Origin: DATBHW01 sp035307385
GTDB taxonomy: Bacteria > Chloroflexota > Ktedonobacteria > Ktedonobacterales > DATBGS01
DNA: 64,000 nucleotides
Assembly: GCA_035307385.1 (NCBI GenBank)
Contig: DATGID010000050.1
Coordinates: forward strand, 48,682 to 112,681
Reading direction: 5' to 3'
Shown: positions 1-8,242 of the stretch, piece after piece
Layout: each line of letters begins with the position of its first letter
Position numbering within the stretch: the stretch's first letter is position 1
Notes under the pieces: model-generated
The model's database searches: none
The model's input: only the letters and a program-made list of their open reading frames with translations
Told to the model about the DNA's origin: nothing
Program-made: the position numbers and the translations under genes

Positions 1-704
1 CCGCCGCGCGTTTGGTAGTGGCCTTCCAGTGTGATGCTGTTGCAGGGGGTGGATATGATGGCCGGAATGGTCTGCTGTGCCGCCTGGAAGACAAGCTGGT
101 ATTCGTAAATGCCGGAATCCGTGCAGTTAGTATTCGCGGCCTGAAGAGGAAGCGCCAGAATGGCCCGGTATAGCCGTTGCGCCGTTTTGCTATCAGTGAT
201 CTGCGCGGTTTGCGGCGATTGCGTGGGGTTGGGTGTGTGCTCGACGGCCAGGCTGGATGGGTTGGCTGGCGGCTCTGCCGCATAGATCACCTGATCGAGT
301 TGATTCCAGAAGTCCGGTGTTGTCTGCCGATCTTGCGTCTCGCCTGTGATAGACACCGGTCGGCACCCATCGCGCATTGCCAGGGCCGTCACCAACGTTT
401 TGCCCGCCTGGCTGAAGGTGAGGCTATAGTGTGGCCCAAGCTCATCGGTGCAGGCTTGTTGCGCTGGCACCCATGCCAGCGCGTAGATCGTGTCATAGAG
501 GCGCTGCACTCTGGAAGGGTCGTTCAGGGTGACGACCGGCTTTGGCTGGTCGATATGGTCGTCGATCTGGATGCTCACCGAGTCGGGCTTCCCGCCTGGG
601 CTGGCCGGTTGAGAGGCGGCGTAAGGGGCGCAAGCGCCTAGCCCAACGAGCAGCCCAAACAGCAAGAGGCTGAGAGGAAAAGCGTACGTTTTTTTCGACA
701 ACAT
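1..704 (-). CDS. Putative lipoprotein with duplicated domain (3' end outside window)
   Basis: The frame is open from ATG at 704 to the left edge, so the C-terminus is missing. The product starts MLSKKTYAF, followed by a hydrophobic stretch and the lipobox LGAC, so it should be a lipid-anchored exported protein. Two related segments follow. The first contains QRLYDTIYALAWVP, QACTDELGPHYSLTF and a later GC; the second contains QRLYRAILALPLQ, NCTDSGIYEYQLVF and later TPC. Each has a conserved CTD and aromatic-beta pattern, which points to an internal duplication of about 80-90 residues with paired cysteines. An SD-like AGGAAG lies 6 bases before the ATG. I do not recognise the family. The lipoprotein call is fairly safe; the function is unknown. 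Confidence 0.7.
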   Translation of the reverse strand, partial: MLSKKTYAFPLSLLLFGLLVGLGACAPYAASQPASPGGKPDSVSIQIDDHIDQPKPVVTLNDPSRVQRLYDTIYALAWVPAQQACTDELGPHYSLTFSQAGKTLVTALAMRDGCRPVSITGETQDRQTTPDFWNQLDQVIYAAEPPANPSSLAVEHTPNPTQSPQTAQITDSKTAQRLYRAILALPLQAANTNCTDSGIYEYQLVFQAAQQTIPAIISTPCNSITLEGHYQTRG

Positions 705-819
705 AGGTGCTTCCTCGCTTGTTCATACGAAGTGTGGTCTGTAGTCTCTGAACAAAGAGACGCCGAGTCAGCAGATTTTGTTCCCCCGCGTGCTGCCGCC
801 GCCTTGCTCTTTTGAAAGC

Positions 820-849
820 TTGACAGTGCCCCCTTCTGTCGCTTATATT
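820..849 (+). promoter_or_regulatory. Sigma-70-type promoter for the DUF4395/thioredoxin pair
   Basis: A consensus -35 TTGACA at 820-825 is followed after 17-18 bases by TTATAT/TATATT at 843-849. It reads toward the gene starting at 913. The gap 705-819 also holds a small hairpin (GTCTCT/AGAGAC, 744-761) and nothing else recognisable. Confidence 0.6.
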
Positions 850-912
850 ACAAGGAGTAAGTTGATTTTGTTACTAGAATTTGTCAACTTTCAGCAGGAG
901 GGCCTGAACCCT

Positions 913-1404
913 ATGTCGGCTGTCGCTGGAGCGCCCACCGCTTCCCCACGTGTGGATACGCATTTACTCAAGTTTTCCCAAGCCTGCACGGTGCTGCTTT
1001 CGGCGCTGGCTTTTATCTTTCAGCAGCCCATCATTGTGCTGATTGCTGCGCTTGCCCTGGCGCTGAGCGCGGCGGTTCCGGCAATTGGCCCGTTCCGGCT
1101 GCTCTATCGCGGCGTGGTGCTGCCGCTGCATTTGTGGAAGCCGCGCGTGGTGGAAGATGACCCCGCGCCGCATCGCTTCGCGCAGGCAGTGGGCGCGGTC
1201 TTTTTGATAGCCGCCAGCCTGGTCCTTTTCTTGACACAGGCGTTTGTGGTCGGCTGGGCGCTCGATCTCATCGTGTTCTTCCTGGCGGGCCTCAATTTCA
1301 CGGTCGGCTTTTGCGCGGGCTGCTTTGTCTATTATCACCTGGGACGCCTGGGCGTGATGCCGCGCACGCGTTATGAGGGCAGCTTCCACTGGCGGGGAGT
1401 CTGA
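913..1404 (+). CDS. DUF4395 family membrane protein
   Basis: This is a 163-residue integral membrane protein with two hydrophobic helices near residues 20-55 and two more near 95-145. The last segment carries the FCAGCF motif followed by a YYHLGRLG turn, which is typical of DUF4395 proteins. The start ATG at 913 has AGGAGGG ten bases upstream. The next gene, a membrane-anchored thioredoxin-like protein, starts one base after the stop, so the two form an operon. DUF4395 genes are often found beside thioredoxin-like genes. I infer a role in membrane-associated thiol redox chemistry, with the CxxC of this protein as a possible partner of the thioredoxin. No catalytic function is established for the family. 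Confidence 0.8.
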   Translation: MSAVAGAPTASPRVDTHLLKFSQACTVLLSALAFIFQQPIIVLIAALALALSAAVPAIGPFRLLYRGVVLPLHLWKPRVVEDDPAPHRFAQAVGAVFLIAASLVLFLTQAFVVGWALDLIVFFLAGLNFTVGFCAGCFVYYHLGRLGVMPRTRYEGSFHWRGV

Positions 1405-1405
1405 G

Positions 1406-1885
1406 ATGACGGCAATACTCGTGCGCGTGGGCGTGCTGGCGCTGGTGAGTCTGGCGCTCTGCCTGGTGATCTGGACCGGGCGGCGCTATGTGGAGGCCAA
1501 ACGGCAAGCCGTGTTGAACGGCGCGCCCGCCAATCTCCCCAAAGCGGCTGGCCTGGACAACGCTGGCGCGTCGTCAGTGCAAATCCTGAACTTCAGCAGC
1601 GCCGACTGCTCCCAATGCCACAAGCTGCAAGCGCCCGCGCTGCGGCGGCTGCTGGAAGCGCGCACTGGCGAGGTCACAGTGCTGAACATCGACGCGCCCA
1701 ACGAGCCTGAACTGTCGAAGCGCTATCAGGTGCTGACGGTGCCGACCACGGTTGTGCTGGACGCCGCCGGGCAGGCGCAGGCAGTAAACTTTGGCTTCGC
1801 CCCAACAGAGCGTCTGCTGAAGCAGGTGGATGCCATTCTGGCGAAGGAGCAGCCTGCTGCATCGCTTGCGGAGCCAGCCGTCTAG
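1406..1885 (+). CDS. Membrane-anchored thioredoxin-fold protein (CSQC active site)
   Basis: This is a 159-residue protein with an N-terminal transmembrane helix (about residues 5-25) and a thioredoxin domain in its second half. It shows the redox motif CSQC within FSSADCSQCHKLQ, and the cis-proline segment LTVPTTVVLD. That architecture fits a thiol-disulphide oxidoreductase tethered to the membrane. The ATG at 1406 is chosen because it follows the DUF4395 stop by one base and has a GGGGAG ribosome site; an upstream in-frame start would lie inside that gene. The redox partner and direction (oxidase or reductase) cannot be told from sequence. The operon ends at a strong hairpin at 1910-1957. 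Confidence 0.8.
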   Translation: MTAILVRVGVLALVSLALCLVIWTGRRYVEAKRQAVLNGAPANLPKAAGLDNAGASSVQILNFSSADCSQCHKLQAPALRRLLEARTGEVTVLNIDAPNEPELSKRYQVLTVPTTVVLDAAGQAQAVNFGFAPTERLLKQVDAILAKEQPAASLAEPAV

Positions 1886-1909
1886 CAAGCGGAAATAGCA
1901 GATAAGAGG

Positions 1910-1957
1910 CCAGGAGCGGCCTGGAAGGCATCAGGATGCCTTCCAGGCCGCTCCTGG
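1910..1957 (+). terminator. Very long perfect hairpin after the thioredoxin gene
   Basis: The arms 1910-1932 and 1935-1957 are exact reverse complements (23 bp) with only AG between them. It starts 25 bases after the thioredoxin stop. No strong T-run follows, so it may act as an RNA-stabilising 3' hairpin or a factor-assisted terminator. Confidence 0.6.
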
Positions 1958-2085
1958 TACTTTCGGGCCAAAATCGCCCAAAATGCAGGACAAGGAAGGG
2001 AGAAATCAGTTAGAGTGTTCTGCCAGGAACGTGTTGTGCTGCTGGCCCCCATGACCTTTGGCGGACCCTGGAACAGGATACTTTC

Positions 2086-3189
2086 ATGCCGAGTCGCGCG
2101 CGCGACCCGCAAGAACCGTTTGGGTGCTTTGACCCGGATGCTCCACCTCCTCGAACGACTGCTTCTGGTCCATCGAACCTTGCGCGCAAACCATTTGCGC
2201 CTTCTCGCCTGGAGCCGATCTCGCCCACCGAGGCGTTTCGCAAACGCTCGACCACCCTGCGCCTCCCAGCCATCGACCCCGAGACATTAGGCAAGCGCTC
2301 GACGACGGCGCGCCTCCCGGCCATTGACCCGGAGTCATTTCGCAAGCGCTCGACCACGCTGCGGCTGCCAGCCCTGGACCCCGCAAGCTTTCATACCCAC
2401 GCCACCTTGCCACGCATCTCTGCGGCCAGGCAAGATGAGCTTCCCGAAGAAGCGCCGCTTCAGCCACCATCGGCTGTGGCTGACCTCTGGCTGATTGCCG
2501 GGCCAACCAGGCCGGGCGCGCGTGGGCTGCTGGAACAGCCGAGACAGCTTTCGCCCCGGCTGCGCGTGCAGTTGACCCTGCTGGTGCTGGGGCTGCTGGT
2601 GTTGCTGGGCGCGCAGGGCTTTGTGGCTCATCTGGCTGGCGAATGTATTGCGCAAAGCAAGCAAAGCTGCCTCTCGTTGAGCATGTTTCAGTCGCCTGCT
2701 GGCTCTCAGGCGGGCGTGGTTTCAACGTCGGGCGCGAGCCTTCCGGCCATTCCAGATGATCTGCCTGGCAATGTGCGCAGCTTCATTATGCTGGCGCTGC
2801 CCTATGCCGTGCAGGCGCACGAGACATTGGGCTGGCCCACCAGTGTGGTGCTGGCACAGTGGGGGCTGGAGCACGGCTGGTCTGTGCCAGATGCGCAGGG
2901 CTACAATTGGGGCAATACCACCTATGCGCCGGGCTGTTCCTATCAGGGGTCGCGCTTTTGCTACGCTGACACGCCCGCAGAAGGTCTGCGGGAATATATC
3001 TATACGGCGCAGTTGCATTACTACGACAGCGTGCGGGCGGCTGTTCCGCGGGGAGCCGATGCGACGGCGCTGGCGTTGGGACAGTCGCCCTGGGATGCCG
3101 GACATTATGGCGGGGCAGATCAGCCGGGGTCTTCGTTGCTGACGGTCATGCACAACTTCAACTTCGCTCGCTTCGACATTGGTGGGTAA
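2086..3189 (+). CDS. Membrane-bound GH73-type glucosaminidase with repeat-rich N-terminus
   Basis: This is a 367-residue protein predicted to trim peptidoglycan or related glycans outside the cell. Residues 1-160 are proline/arginine-rich and should be cytoplasmic. A hydrophobic helix (LTLLVLGLLVLLGAQGFV, about residues 164-181) anchors the protein. The C-terminal 150 residues match the mannosyl-glycoprotein endo-beta-N-acetylglucosaminidase fold: VVLAQWGLEHGWS with the expected catalytic Glu in LEHGW, then YNWGNTTY and a DTPAEGLREYI segment. Residues 51-101 hold three copies of a 17-residue repeat (FRKRSTTLRLPAIDPET). The start ATG at 2086 has only a weak ribosome site, so a later start is possible. 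The enzyme class is well supported; the role of the basic repeats is unknown. Confidence 0.75.
   Translation: MPSRARDPQEPFGCFDPDAPPPRTTASGPSNLARKPFAPSRLEPISPTEAFRKRSTTLRLPAIDPETLGKRSTTARLPAIDPESFRKRSTTLRLPALDPASFHTHATLPRISAARQDELPEEAPLQPPSAVADLWLIAGPTRPGARGLLEQPRQLSPRLRVQLTLLVLGLLVLLGAQGFVAHLAGECIAQSKQSCLSLSMFQSPAGSQAGVVSTSGASLPAIPDDLPGNVRSFIMLALPYAVQAHETLGWPTSVVLAQWGLEHGWSVPDAQGYNWGNTTYAPGCSYQGSRFCYADTPAEGLREYIYTAQLHYYDSVRAAVPRGADATALALGQSPWDAGHYGGADQPGSSLLTVMHNFNFARFDIGG
2236..2388 (+). repeat. 51-bp tandem repeat in the glucosaminidase gene
   Basis: Three in-frame copies of a 51-bp unit encode KRSTTLRLPAIDPE-type heptadecamers. A degraded fourth copy (FHTHATLPRI) follows. Copies differ at synonymous and a few non-synonymous positions, so the repeat is not a recent slippage product. 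Confidence 0.85.
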
Positions 3190-3364
3190 AAATACACAAC
3201 TTCTCACCCCTTTTGGGCAGACGGGGAAAATAGGTGGCATTTAGTTTGCAGTGACTCTCCCCCTGTGGTCTTCTTTGTGGCGGATGTGTTGGAACAGCGC
3301 CACAAACTGCCGGGACCGCGAACGGCATGAATTTGAACCATCAGAGGAATCAGGGAGGAGACGT

Positions 3365-4348
3365 ATGCAAACCAGCGCCACTGAGCGCATGGCAACCAGC
3401 CCCGCTATTGCGTTTGACGAAAGCATTGAAGTTCCGGCCCCCGTTTCGGAGGTCTATCGCCGGTGGATCGACTTCGGTCGCTTCCCGGAGTTTATGGACA
3501 GCGTGCAGGAAATTCGCCCGCTCGGCGGGGGCCGCTATCACTGGGTGGCTCGCATGCTGGGCGGCAAACAGGAATGGGACTCTGAGGTGACAGATCAGCA
3601 AGAAAACCATCACATTTCCTGGCGAAGCATCAATGGCCCGCCCAATAAAGGGACGGTGACGTTGCAGCCTTTGCCCAACAATCGGACCAAAGTGGACCTG
3701 CGCATGGAATATACCCCGCCAGGCGGCATCGTCGGCCAACAACTCGATAAGCTGACCGGCAGCACCCAGCGGGAAACGCGCAAATCCCTGGAAAACTTTC
3801 GGGGTGTAATCACCGGCGAACGCCTTCCAGGGCAAGAGGTTCCAGGATTTACGAATGTACTATCAGCCTTAACAATCCCGGTGGCGGCTGGCGCGATTGG
3901 CGCGACCGTTTCATATCTGGTTGAGCGGAAGCAACATCCTGTTCGCTCCAGGATGCCGATGATGTGGCGCGGCGGCATTACCAACCCGGTCGATGGGTCA
4001 TCTGGAGCCGCCGGAAATGTGCTGACGACTGCTGCGCTTGGCAGCCTGATCACTTCGGCTATCTTCCGGGCGCGGCGCGACCACGTAAACGGGCTGGCTA
4101 TTGGGCAGTTAGTACCCACGTTCCTGGCTGGCAGCATCCTGGCGCGGCTGGTTGGGCATCGCGGTGTGAAACCCACGCTTGGGGCCTCGGTGACAAGCTG
4201 GGCCTTCACTGGCGCGGCGGCAGGCTCGATTTTCAGTTCCATCATCGCGCATATGCGTTCAACGCGCCATGAAGGGCTGTTCATCGGGCAATGGGCGCCC
4301 AGCCTGTTGGCTGGAGCTATCTTTGCCCGTTTGTTTAATCGTTGGTAG
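3365..4348 (+). CDS. SRPBCC (polyketide cyclase/dehydrase-like) domain fused to membrane helices
   Basis: This is a 327-residue protein. Residues 15-150 form a START-like SRPBCC domain, seen in VPAPVSEVYRRWIDFGRFPEFM, then GGGRYHWVARMLGG and a TKVDLRMEY strand. Proteins of this type are annotated as cyclase/dehydrase and probably bind a hydrophobic ligand. Residues 165-327 hold about six Gly/Ala-rich hydrophobic segments in a repeated pattern (IGQLVPTFLAGSILARL, later IGQWAPSLLAGAIFARL), so the membrane part looks internally duplicated. The start at 3365 has GGGAGGAG just upstream. The ligand and function are unknown. A terminator follows, shared with the convergent ligase gene. Confidence 0.7.
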   Translation: MQTSATERMATSPAIAFDESIEVPAPVSEVYRRWIDFGRFPEFMDSVQEIRPLGGGRYHWVARMLGGKQEWDSEVTDQQENHHISWRSINGPPNKGTVTLQPLPNNRTKVDLRMEYTPPGGIVGQQLDKLTGSTQRETRKSLENFRGVITGERLPGQEVPGFTNVLSALTIPVAAGAIGATVSYLVERKQHPVRSRMPMMWRGGITNPVDGSSGAAGNVLTTAALGSLITSAIFRARRDHVNGLAIGQLVPTFLAGSILARLVGHRGVKPTLGASVTSWAFTGAAAGSIFSSIIAHMRSTRHEGLFIGQWAPSLLAGAIFARLFNRW

Positions 4349-4366
4349 GAGATGTTCTCTAGCAAA

Positions 4367-4416
4367 AAGCATCCGGCGACGATACCCACGGAGGGGAAGA
4401 AATCTGCCGGATGCTT
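4367..4416. terminator. Bidirectional intrinsic terminator
   Basis: The inverted repeat AAGCATCCGGC (4367-4377) / GCCGGATGCTT (4406-4416) is flanked by an A-run on the left and T-run on the right. It can therefore end transcription of both the SRPBCC gene and the convergent ligase gene. Confidence 0.7.
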
Positions 4417-4425
4417 TTCTTCGCT

Positions 4426-6420
4426 TCAATGCAAGCGCCCAATCTCTTCCAGCGCGGCTGGATTTTCCAGCGACGAAAGGTCGCCGGGGTCTTTGGCCTG
4501 GAGGATGGCGCGAATGGTGCGGCGCATGATCTTGCCGCTGCGCGTGCGCGGCAGGTCGGCGACAAAGTATATCTCAGTCGGGCGCAGCGCTTTGCCCAGC
4601 TCGTGCGCCACCCGGTTGGCAATCTCAGCGCTCAATGCCTCGCCGGGCGTGAACTCCGGGCGCAAGATGACGAGCAAGACCAACTCTTCGCCTTTGATGT
4701 CGTGCGGCAGGCCAATGGCGGCGGCCTGCGCCACTGCCGGATGGGCGCACGCGGCGGCCTCTGCCTCGGCTGGCCCCAGCCGCTTGCCCGCGACCTTGAT
4801 GGTGTCGTCGGAGCGGCCCCGAATATACCAGAAGCCATCTTCGTCGATTTCGGCCCAGTCACCATGCACCCAGATGTCGGGCAGGCGCGACCAATACGTG
4901 TCGAGGTAGCGCTGCTGGTCGCCCCAGAAGCCGCGCGTCATGCCCGGGTTGGCGGCGCGAATAATCAGTTCGCCCACCCTGCCGCGCACTGGCTGCCCCT
5001 GCTCGTCCACCACATCGGCGGCCACGCCCGCAATCGCGCCGGAAAAGGCGCAGGGCTTGAGCGGCTGGATGGTCGTGCAACTGACGATGCCGCCGGAAAT
5101 CTCGGTGCCACCGGAATAGTTGATGATGGGCCGCTGGCGTTTGCAGACGTGCTCGAAGAGCCAGTGCCAGGCTTCGGGTGTCCACGGTTCGCCGCTGGAA
5201 CCAAGCAGGAAAAGCGAACTCAGGTCATGCTTGCCGGGCAGATCATCGCCAGCGGGCATCAGCGAGCGAATCAGCGTTGGTGAGATGCCCAGATGCGTGA
5301 TGCGGTGGCGCTCGACCATCTCCCAGATGCGGTCGGGCCTGGGATAATTGGGCGCGCCATCGTAGAGGAAGACTGTACCGCCCAGCATCAGCGCACTGCT
5401 GATGACCCACGGCCCCATCATCCAGCCGATGTCGGTCATCCAGCCGAAGCGGTCACCAGCCTGGGCATCGAAGCAGTGGGCCATATCCTGCGCGCCCTTG
5501 ATGGGGAAGCCGCCATGCACATGCACCGTGCCCTTGGGCTTGCCCGTCGTGCCGGAGGTGTAGATAATCATGTACGGGTCTTCGGGGTCCATCGGCTCGG
5601 TGTTGCACTCGTCGCTCTGCCCCTGCACGATATCCTGCCACCAGAGGTCTTTGCCTTCGTGCCAGGCGGTGGGCTGGTGGTCGGTGTGGCGATGGACCAG
5701 CACGTGTTCCACGCTGGGGCAGGCTGCGGCGGCTTCGTCGGCTACCGCCTTCATATCGATATGCGCGCCGCGCCGATGAAAGCCGTTCGCGGTGATGAGC
5801 AGCTTGGCCGCGCAGCCTTCCAGCCGCGAGGCGACAGCCCCGGCGGCATAGCCGGAAAAGATGGGCGTATAGATCGCGCCGATTTTTGAGCAGGCGAGCG
5901 TTGCAATCACGACGGCGGGAATCATGGGCATGAAGACGCCCACGCAGTCGCCTACGCCGATGCCAATGTCATGCAGGGCGTTTGCCAGCCGATTTGTTTC
6001 GGCGGCAAGCTGGGCATAGGTCAGGGTTTGCGTTTCGCCGGTTTCGCCCTCCCAGATGACGGCGGGCTGATCGCGCCGATCTGAAGCCGCGTGCTTGTCC
6101 AGCGCGTTGTGCACATAGTTGAAACGCCCGCCTTTCCACCACGTTGTCCAGGCGACGCCGCGCGAGGCGTCCATCACCTGCTCATAGGGGCGATACCACT
6201 CTAGCTCCAAATCTTTGCTGACGGCATCCCAGAACCACGTCGGGTCTTCTATGGAGCGGCGCATCAGTTCTTGATAGTCGCTGATGCCCTGGGCGCGCAT
6301 AAAGCGCAAGAGCCTGCTGCGCTCCAGATAGGCCGGGCCGGGCCGCCAGGCAATGTCGGGCGAGGCACTGTTGCCCGCGACGGGCGGAACGAAGGAACCA
6401 GAAAGGTGCGGGCTGGTCAT
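4426..6420 (-). CDS. AMP-forming acetyl-CoA synthetase-like acyl-CoA ligase
   Basis: This is a 664-residue ANL-family enzyme predicted to activate a short carboxylic acid with ATP and CoA. Visible motifs are the P-loop-like YTSGTTGKPKGT, the YSGGTEISGG adenylate-binding region, GDWAEIDEDGFWYIRGR before the hinge, and the C-terminal PRTRSGKIMRR with the catalytic lysine. The N-terminal region (WFWDAVSKDLELEW, WWKGGRFN) and length match acetyl-/propionyl-CoA synthetases rather than long-chain ligases. The exact acid is not determined. Start at 6420 follows a GAGGAG site eight bases upstream. It stands alone, with the SRPBCC gene converging from the left and an Rpn remnant upstream. Confidence 0.8.
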   Translation of the reverse strand: MTSPHLSGSFVPPVAGNSASPDIAWRPGPAYLERSRLLRFMRAQGISDYQELMRRSIEDPTWFWDAVSKDLELEWYRPYEQVMDASRGVAWTTWWKGGRFNYVHNALDKHAASDRRDQPAVIWEGETGETQTLTYAQLAAETNRLANALHDIGIGVGDCVGVFMPMIPAVVIATLACSKIGAIYTPIFSGYAAGAVASRLEGCAAKLLITANGFHRRGAHIDMKAVADEAAAACPSVEHVLVHRHTDHQPTAWHEGKDLWWQDIVQGQSDECNTEPMDPEDPYMIIYTSGTTGKPKGTVHVHGGFPIKGAQDMAHCFDAQAGDRFGWMTDIGWMMGPWVISSALMLGGTVFLYDGAPNYPRPDRIWEMVERHRITHLGISPTLIRSLMPAGDDLPGKHDLSSLFLLGSSGEPWTPEAWHWLFEHVCKRQRPIINYSGGTEISGGIVSCTTIQPLKPCAFSGAIAGVAADVVDEQGQPVRGRVGELIIRAANPGMTRGFWGDQQRYLDTYWSRLPDIWVHGDWAEIDEDGFWYIRGRSDDTIKVAGKRLGPAEAEAAACAHPAVAQAAAIGLPHDIKGEELVLLVILRPEFTPGEALSAEIANRVAHELGKALRPTEIYFVADLPRTRSGKIMRRTIRAILQAKDPGDLSSLENPAALEEIGRLH

Positions 6421-6476
6421 GACTGAAACTCCTCATCGAGCAACCAGGTTCGTTCAGCAAGATTTCGATGTCTCCG

Positions 6477-7345
6477 CTAGCTTGTGGGCAGACCCAGGCG
6501 CAGGCGCACCTGCTCTAGCGTGTCGGTGCCTGCGTAAGCAGCAATATGTTCCAGGCGCGGCAGATCAGCGTCTTGCAGCGCAGCCAGCACTTCCTCGCCC
6601 AATGGGCCAAAGCGACCCTCTAGCGTTCGCTGGATGGCGAGGCGCATACCCTTGGCCTCGCCCTTCTCCGTCATCTCCACCCACACATCGTGCAAGACCG
6701 GATTGTCGCGTACAAAATTATCGAGGTTTGCCATAAAGAACCTCCGGTAGAGATCAAGCGCCAGCGGTTTATCGTTGCGCGTATGTGCCAGAAAGATCGC
6801 CAGCAGCGCGCCCAGCGACTTTGCCTCTTCTTCTGGCTGCTCTTGTGTCAGCCGCCGCATAGCCTCCTCGGCATCTTCTAGTCGAGCGTTCTGTGTCAGC
6901 GGCACCAGCGGCAGTATGCCTGCCAGACCAGCATCAAGCAAGCGCTCTGGCGGCAGGCGATAGAGTTCGATGCTGTGAAAGTTCCAGTGACCGGAAATCC
7001 AGCGGCCCACGCGCATCTCGTAGGGCGAAGGAGCCACGGCTCCGCGATTGAAGACGTAGATGACAATCGAAATAACCGGCAGCTTGTATTGGGCGGTGGC
7101 CCGCGCCGCATACAGATAGAGCCGACGCGGCATTTCTGGGTCTGGCTCCGACTGTATCTCTACGTTGACCAGGCACGGTTCGTCCTCAAAGATGGCGCGA
7201 TAAAGGGTGTCTGGAACTAACTGGCGTTCTGTTGCCAGATCAGGCAGAACCGGCTGCACACTCGCACGTTGCCCAACAACCACTGAAGCAGCGCATCGAC
7301 GCGCAGCAAGAAGAGCCGCTTAAAACTCTGGTCGATCTCGCCCAC
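6477..7345 (-). pseudogene. Rpn-family PD-(D/E)XK nuclease/transposase-like gene, frameshifted
   Basis: The N-terminal part (GEIDQSFKRLFLLRVDALLQWLLGNVRV, likely start GTG at 7345 behind GGGAGG) and the remainder (QPVLPDLATERQLVPDTLYRAIF, then LVNVEIQSEPDPEM) lie in different frames. Removing one GT from the GTGTG at 7257-7261 (read on the minus strand) restores a continuous protein, so a 2-base expansion is the probable lesion. The core VEIQ strand is the usual PD-(D/E)XK signature. The tail (LEGRFGPLGEEVLAAL, TDTLEQVRLRLGL) is DUF4351-like. Intact relatives are annotated as recombination-promoting nucleases or putative transposases. The downstream fragment could still be translated from a later start. 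A related broken gene lies at 36957-37853. Confidence 0.75.
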
Positions 7346-7449
7346 CGAACGCTCGCACCTCCCAGGCGCTCTGAATTGCAGCCTCAGTATACCATAACCA
7401 GATGGCTCCGGCTGCTCCATCAGCCGAGCAATCACTTGGGTGTACCCTC

Positions 7450-7478
7450 TTGCACAAAAAGCGCTTCTCTCGTATGCT
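7450..7478 (+). promoter_or_regulatory. Candidate promoter for the 7529 gene
   Basis: TTGCAC at 7450-7455 and TATGCT at 7473-7478 are separated by 17 bases. They read toward the ATG at 7529. The intergenic region is divergent with the Rpn remnant. Confidence 0.4.
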
Positions 7479-7528
7479 GTGCAGGAACAGAGGGGCAGCG
7501 GTCAATCTATTGGGCAAGAGGTGCACCA

Positions 7529-8242
7529 ATGCGCGTGTTACTTTCCCTGCTGGATGCCAACCTCAAGCTGCATCATCACGCCGCCAGGGCGCTGGAAAAA
7601 GCCGTGGAGCGGCGGCGTGGGGCATTGGGAACGCCGCATGCCTTCGATGAGCAGGCATTTACTCAGGCGTATCTTGCCCTGCGCGATGTGGAGGTGCGCG
7701 AGCTAGCCCTGCTGCATCAGACGGCGGTGCTGGCGCAGTCGCTCAAGCGCGAAGAGGTAGCCCGCCGCACTGAGCGCGAATTGGCGCAAACCTTTCAGGC
7801 CCAGGAAACAGGCAACGGCAAAAAGGCGGTTATTCTTGCCCCCGAAGCGGTGCAGCAGCAGACCAGAACGGCGACGAACGATCACCGGACCGTCCACAAG
7901 CACGCTGAGGATTGGGTGAGCATCTTTCTGGCCCAGCACGACGCGCTGGGCCAGGCCGACGCGCTCTTCAGAGAGCTTGATCGCGCGCTGATCTTGCTGG
8001 CCCAGCACGAAAACACTGCCGTGCTCAAGACCTACGCGCTCGCTGGAGACAGTTCACAGCGGCTGCACGCATTGGCGCTTGAGGAGATAGAGCAGGAGCG
8101 GCCCCGCGTACTGGCCGCCGCGCTGGAGTCCCGTCGCGGTAAGATGCGTCGGCATCTGACCCGACTAAGTAAGGCCCGCCGCCAGTTCGCCGCCTTCTTC
8201 TATCAGCATGTTCCCCTGGTCGGAGCGCAAGAATTGGTCTAA
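7529..8242 (+). CDS. Hypothetical alpha-helical protein
   Basis: This is a 237-residue soluble protein with long amphipathic stretches (HHHAARALEKAVERRRG, LKREEVARRTERELAQTF, EEIEQERPRVLAAALESRRGK) that suggest a helical bundle or coiled coil. There is no signal peptide or membrane segment. The ATG at 7529 is preceded by AAGAGG. Its last 78 bases overlap the 3' end of the convergent hydrolase gene. I do not recognise a family. A structural or DNA/nucleoprotein-binding role is possible from the charge pattern, but this is only a guess. Confidence 0.6.
   Translation: MRVLLSLLDANLKLHHHAARALEKAVERRRGALGTPHAFDEQAFTQAYLALRDVEVRELALLHQTAVLAQSLKREEVARRTERELAQTFQAQETGNGKKAVILAPEAVQQQTRTATNDHRTVHKHAEDWVSIFLAQHDALGQADALFRELDRALILLAQHENTAVLKTYALAGDSSQRLHALALEEIEQERPRVLAAALESRRGKMRRHLTRLSKARRQFAAFFYQHVPLVGAQELV

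Noticed and set aside
7257..7261. Programmed frameshift in the Rpn-type gene
   Set aside because: There is no slippery heptamer or downstream stem; a GT duplication explains the frame change more simply.
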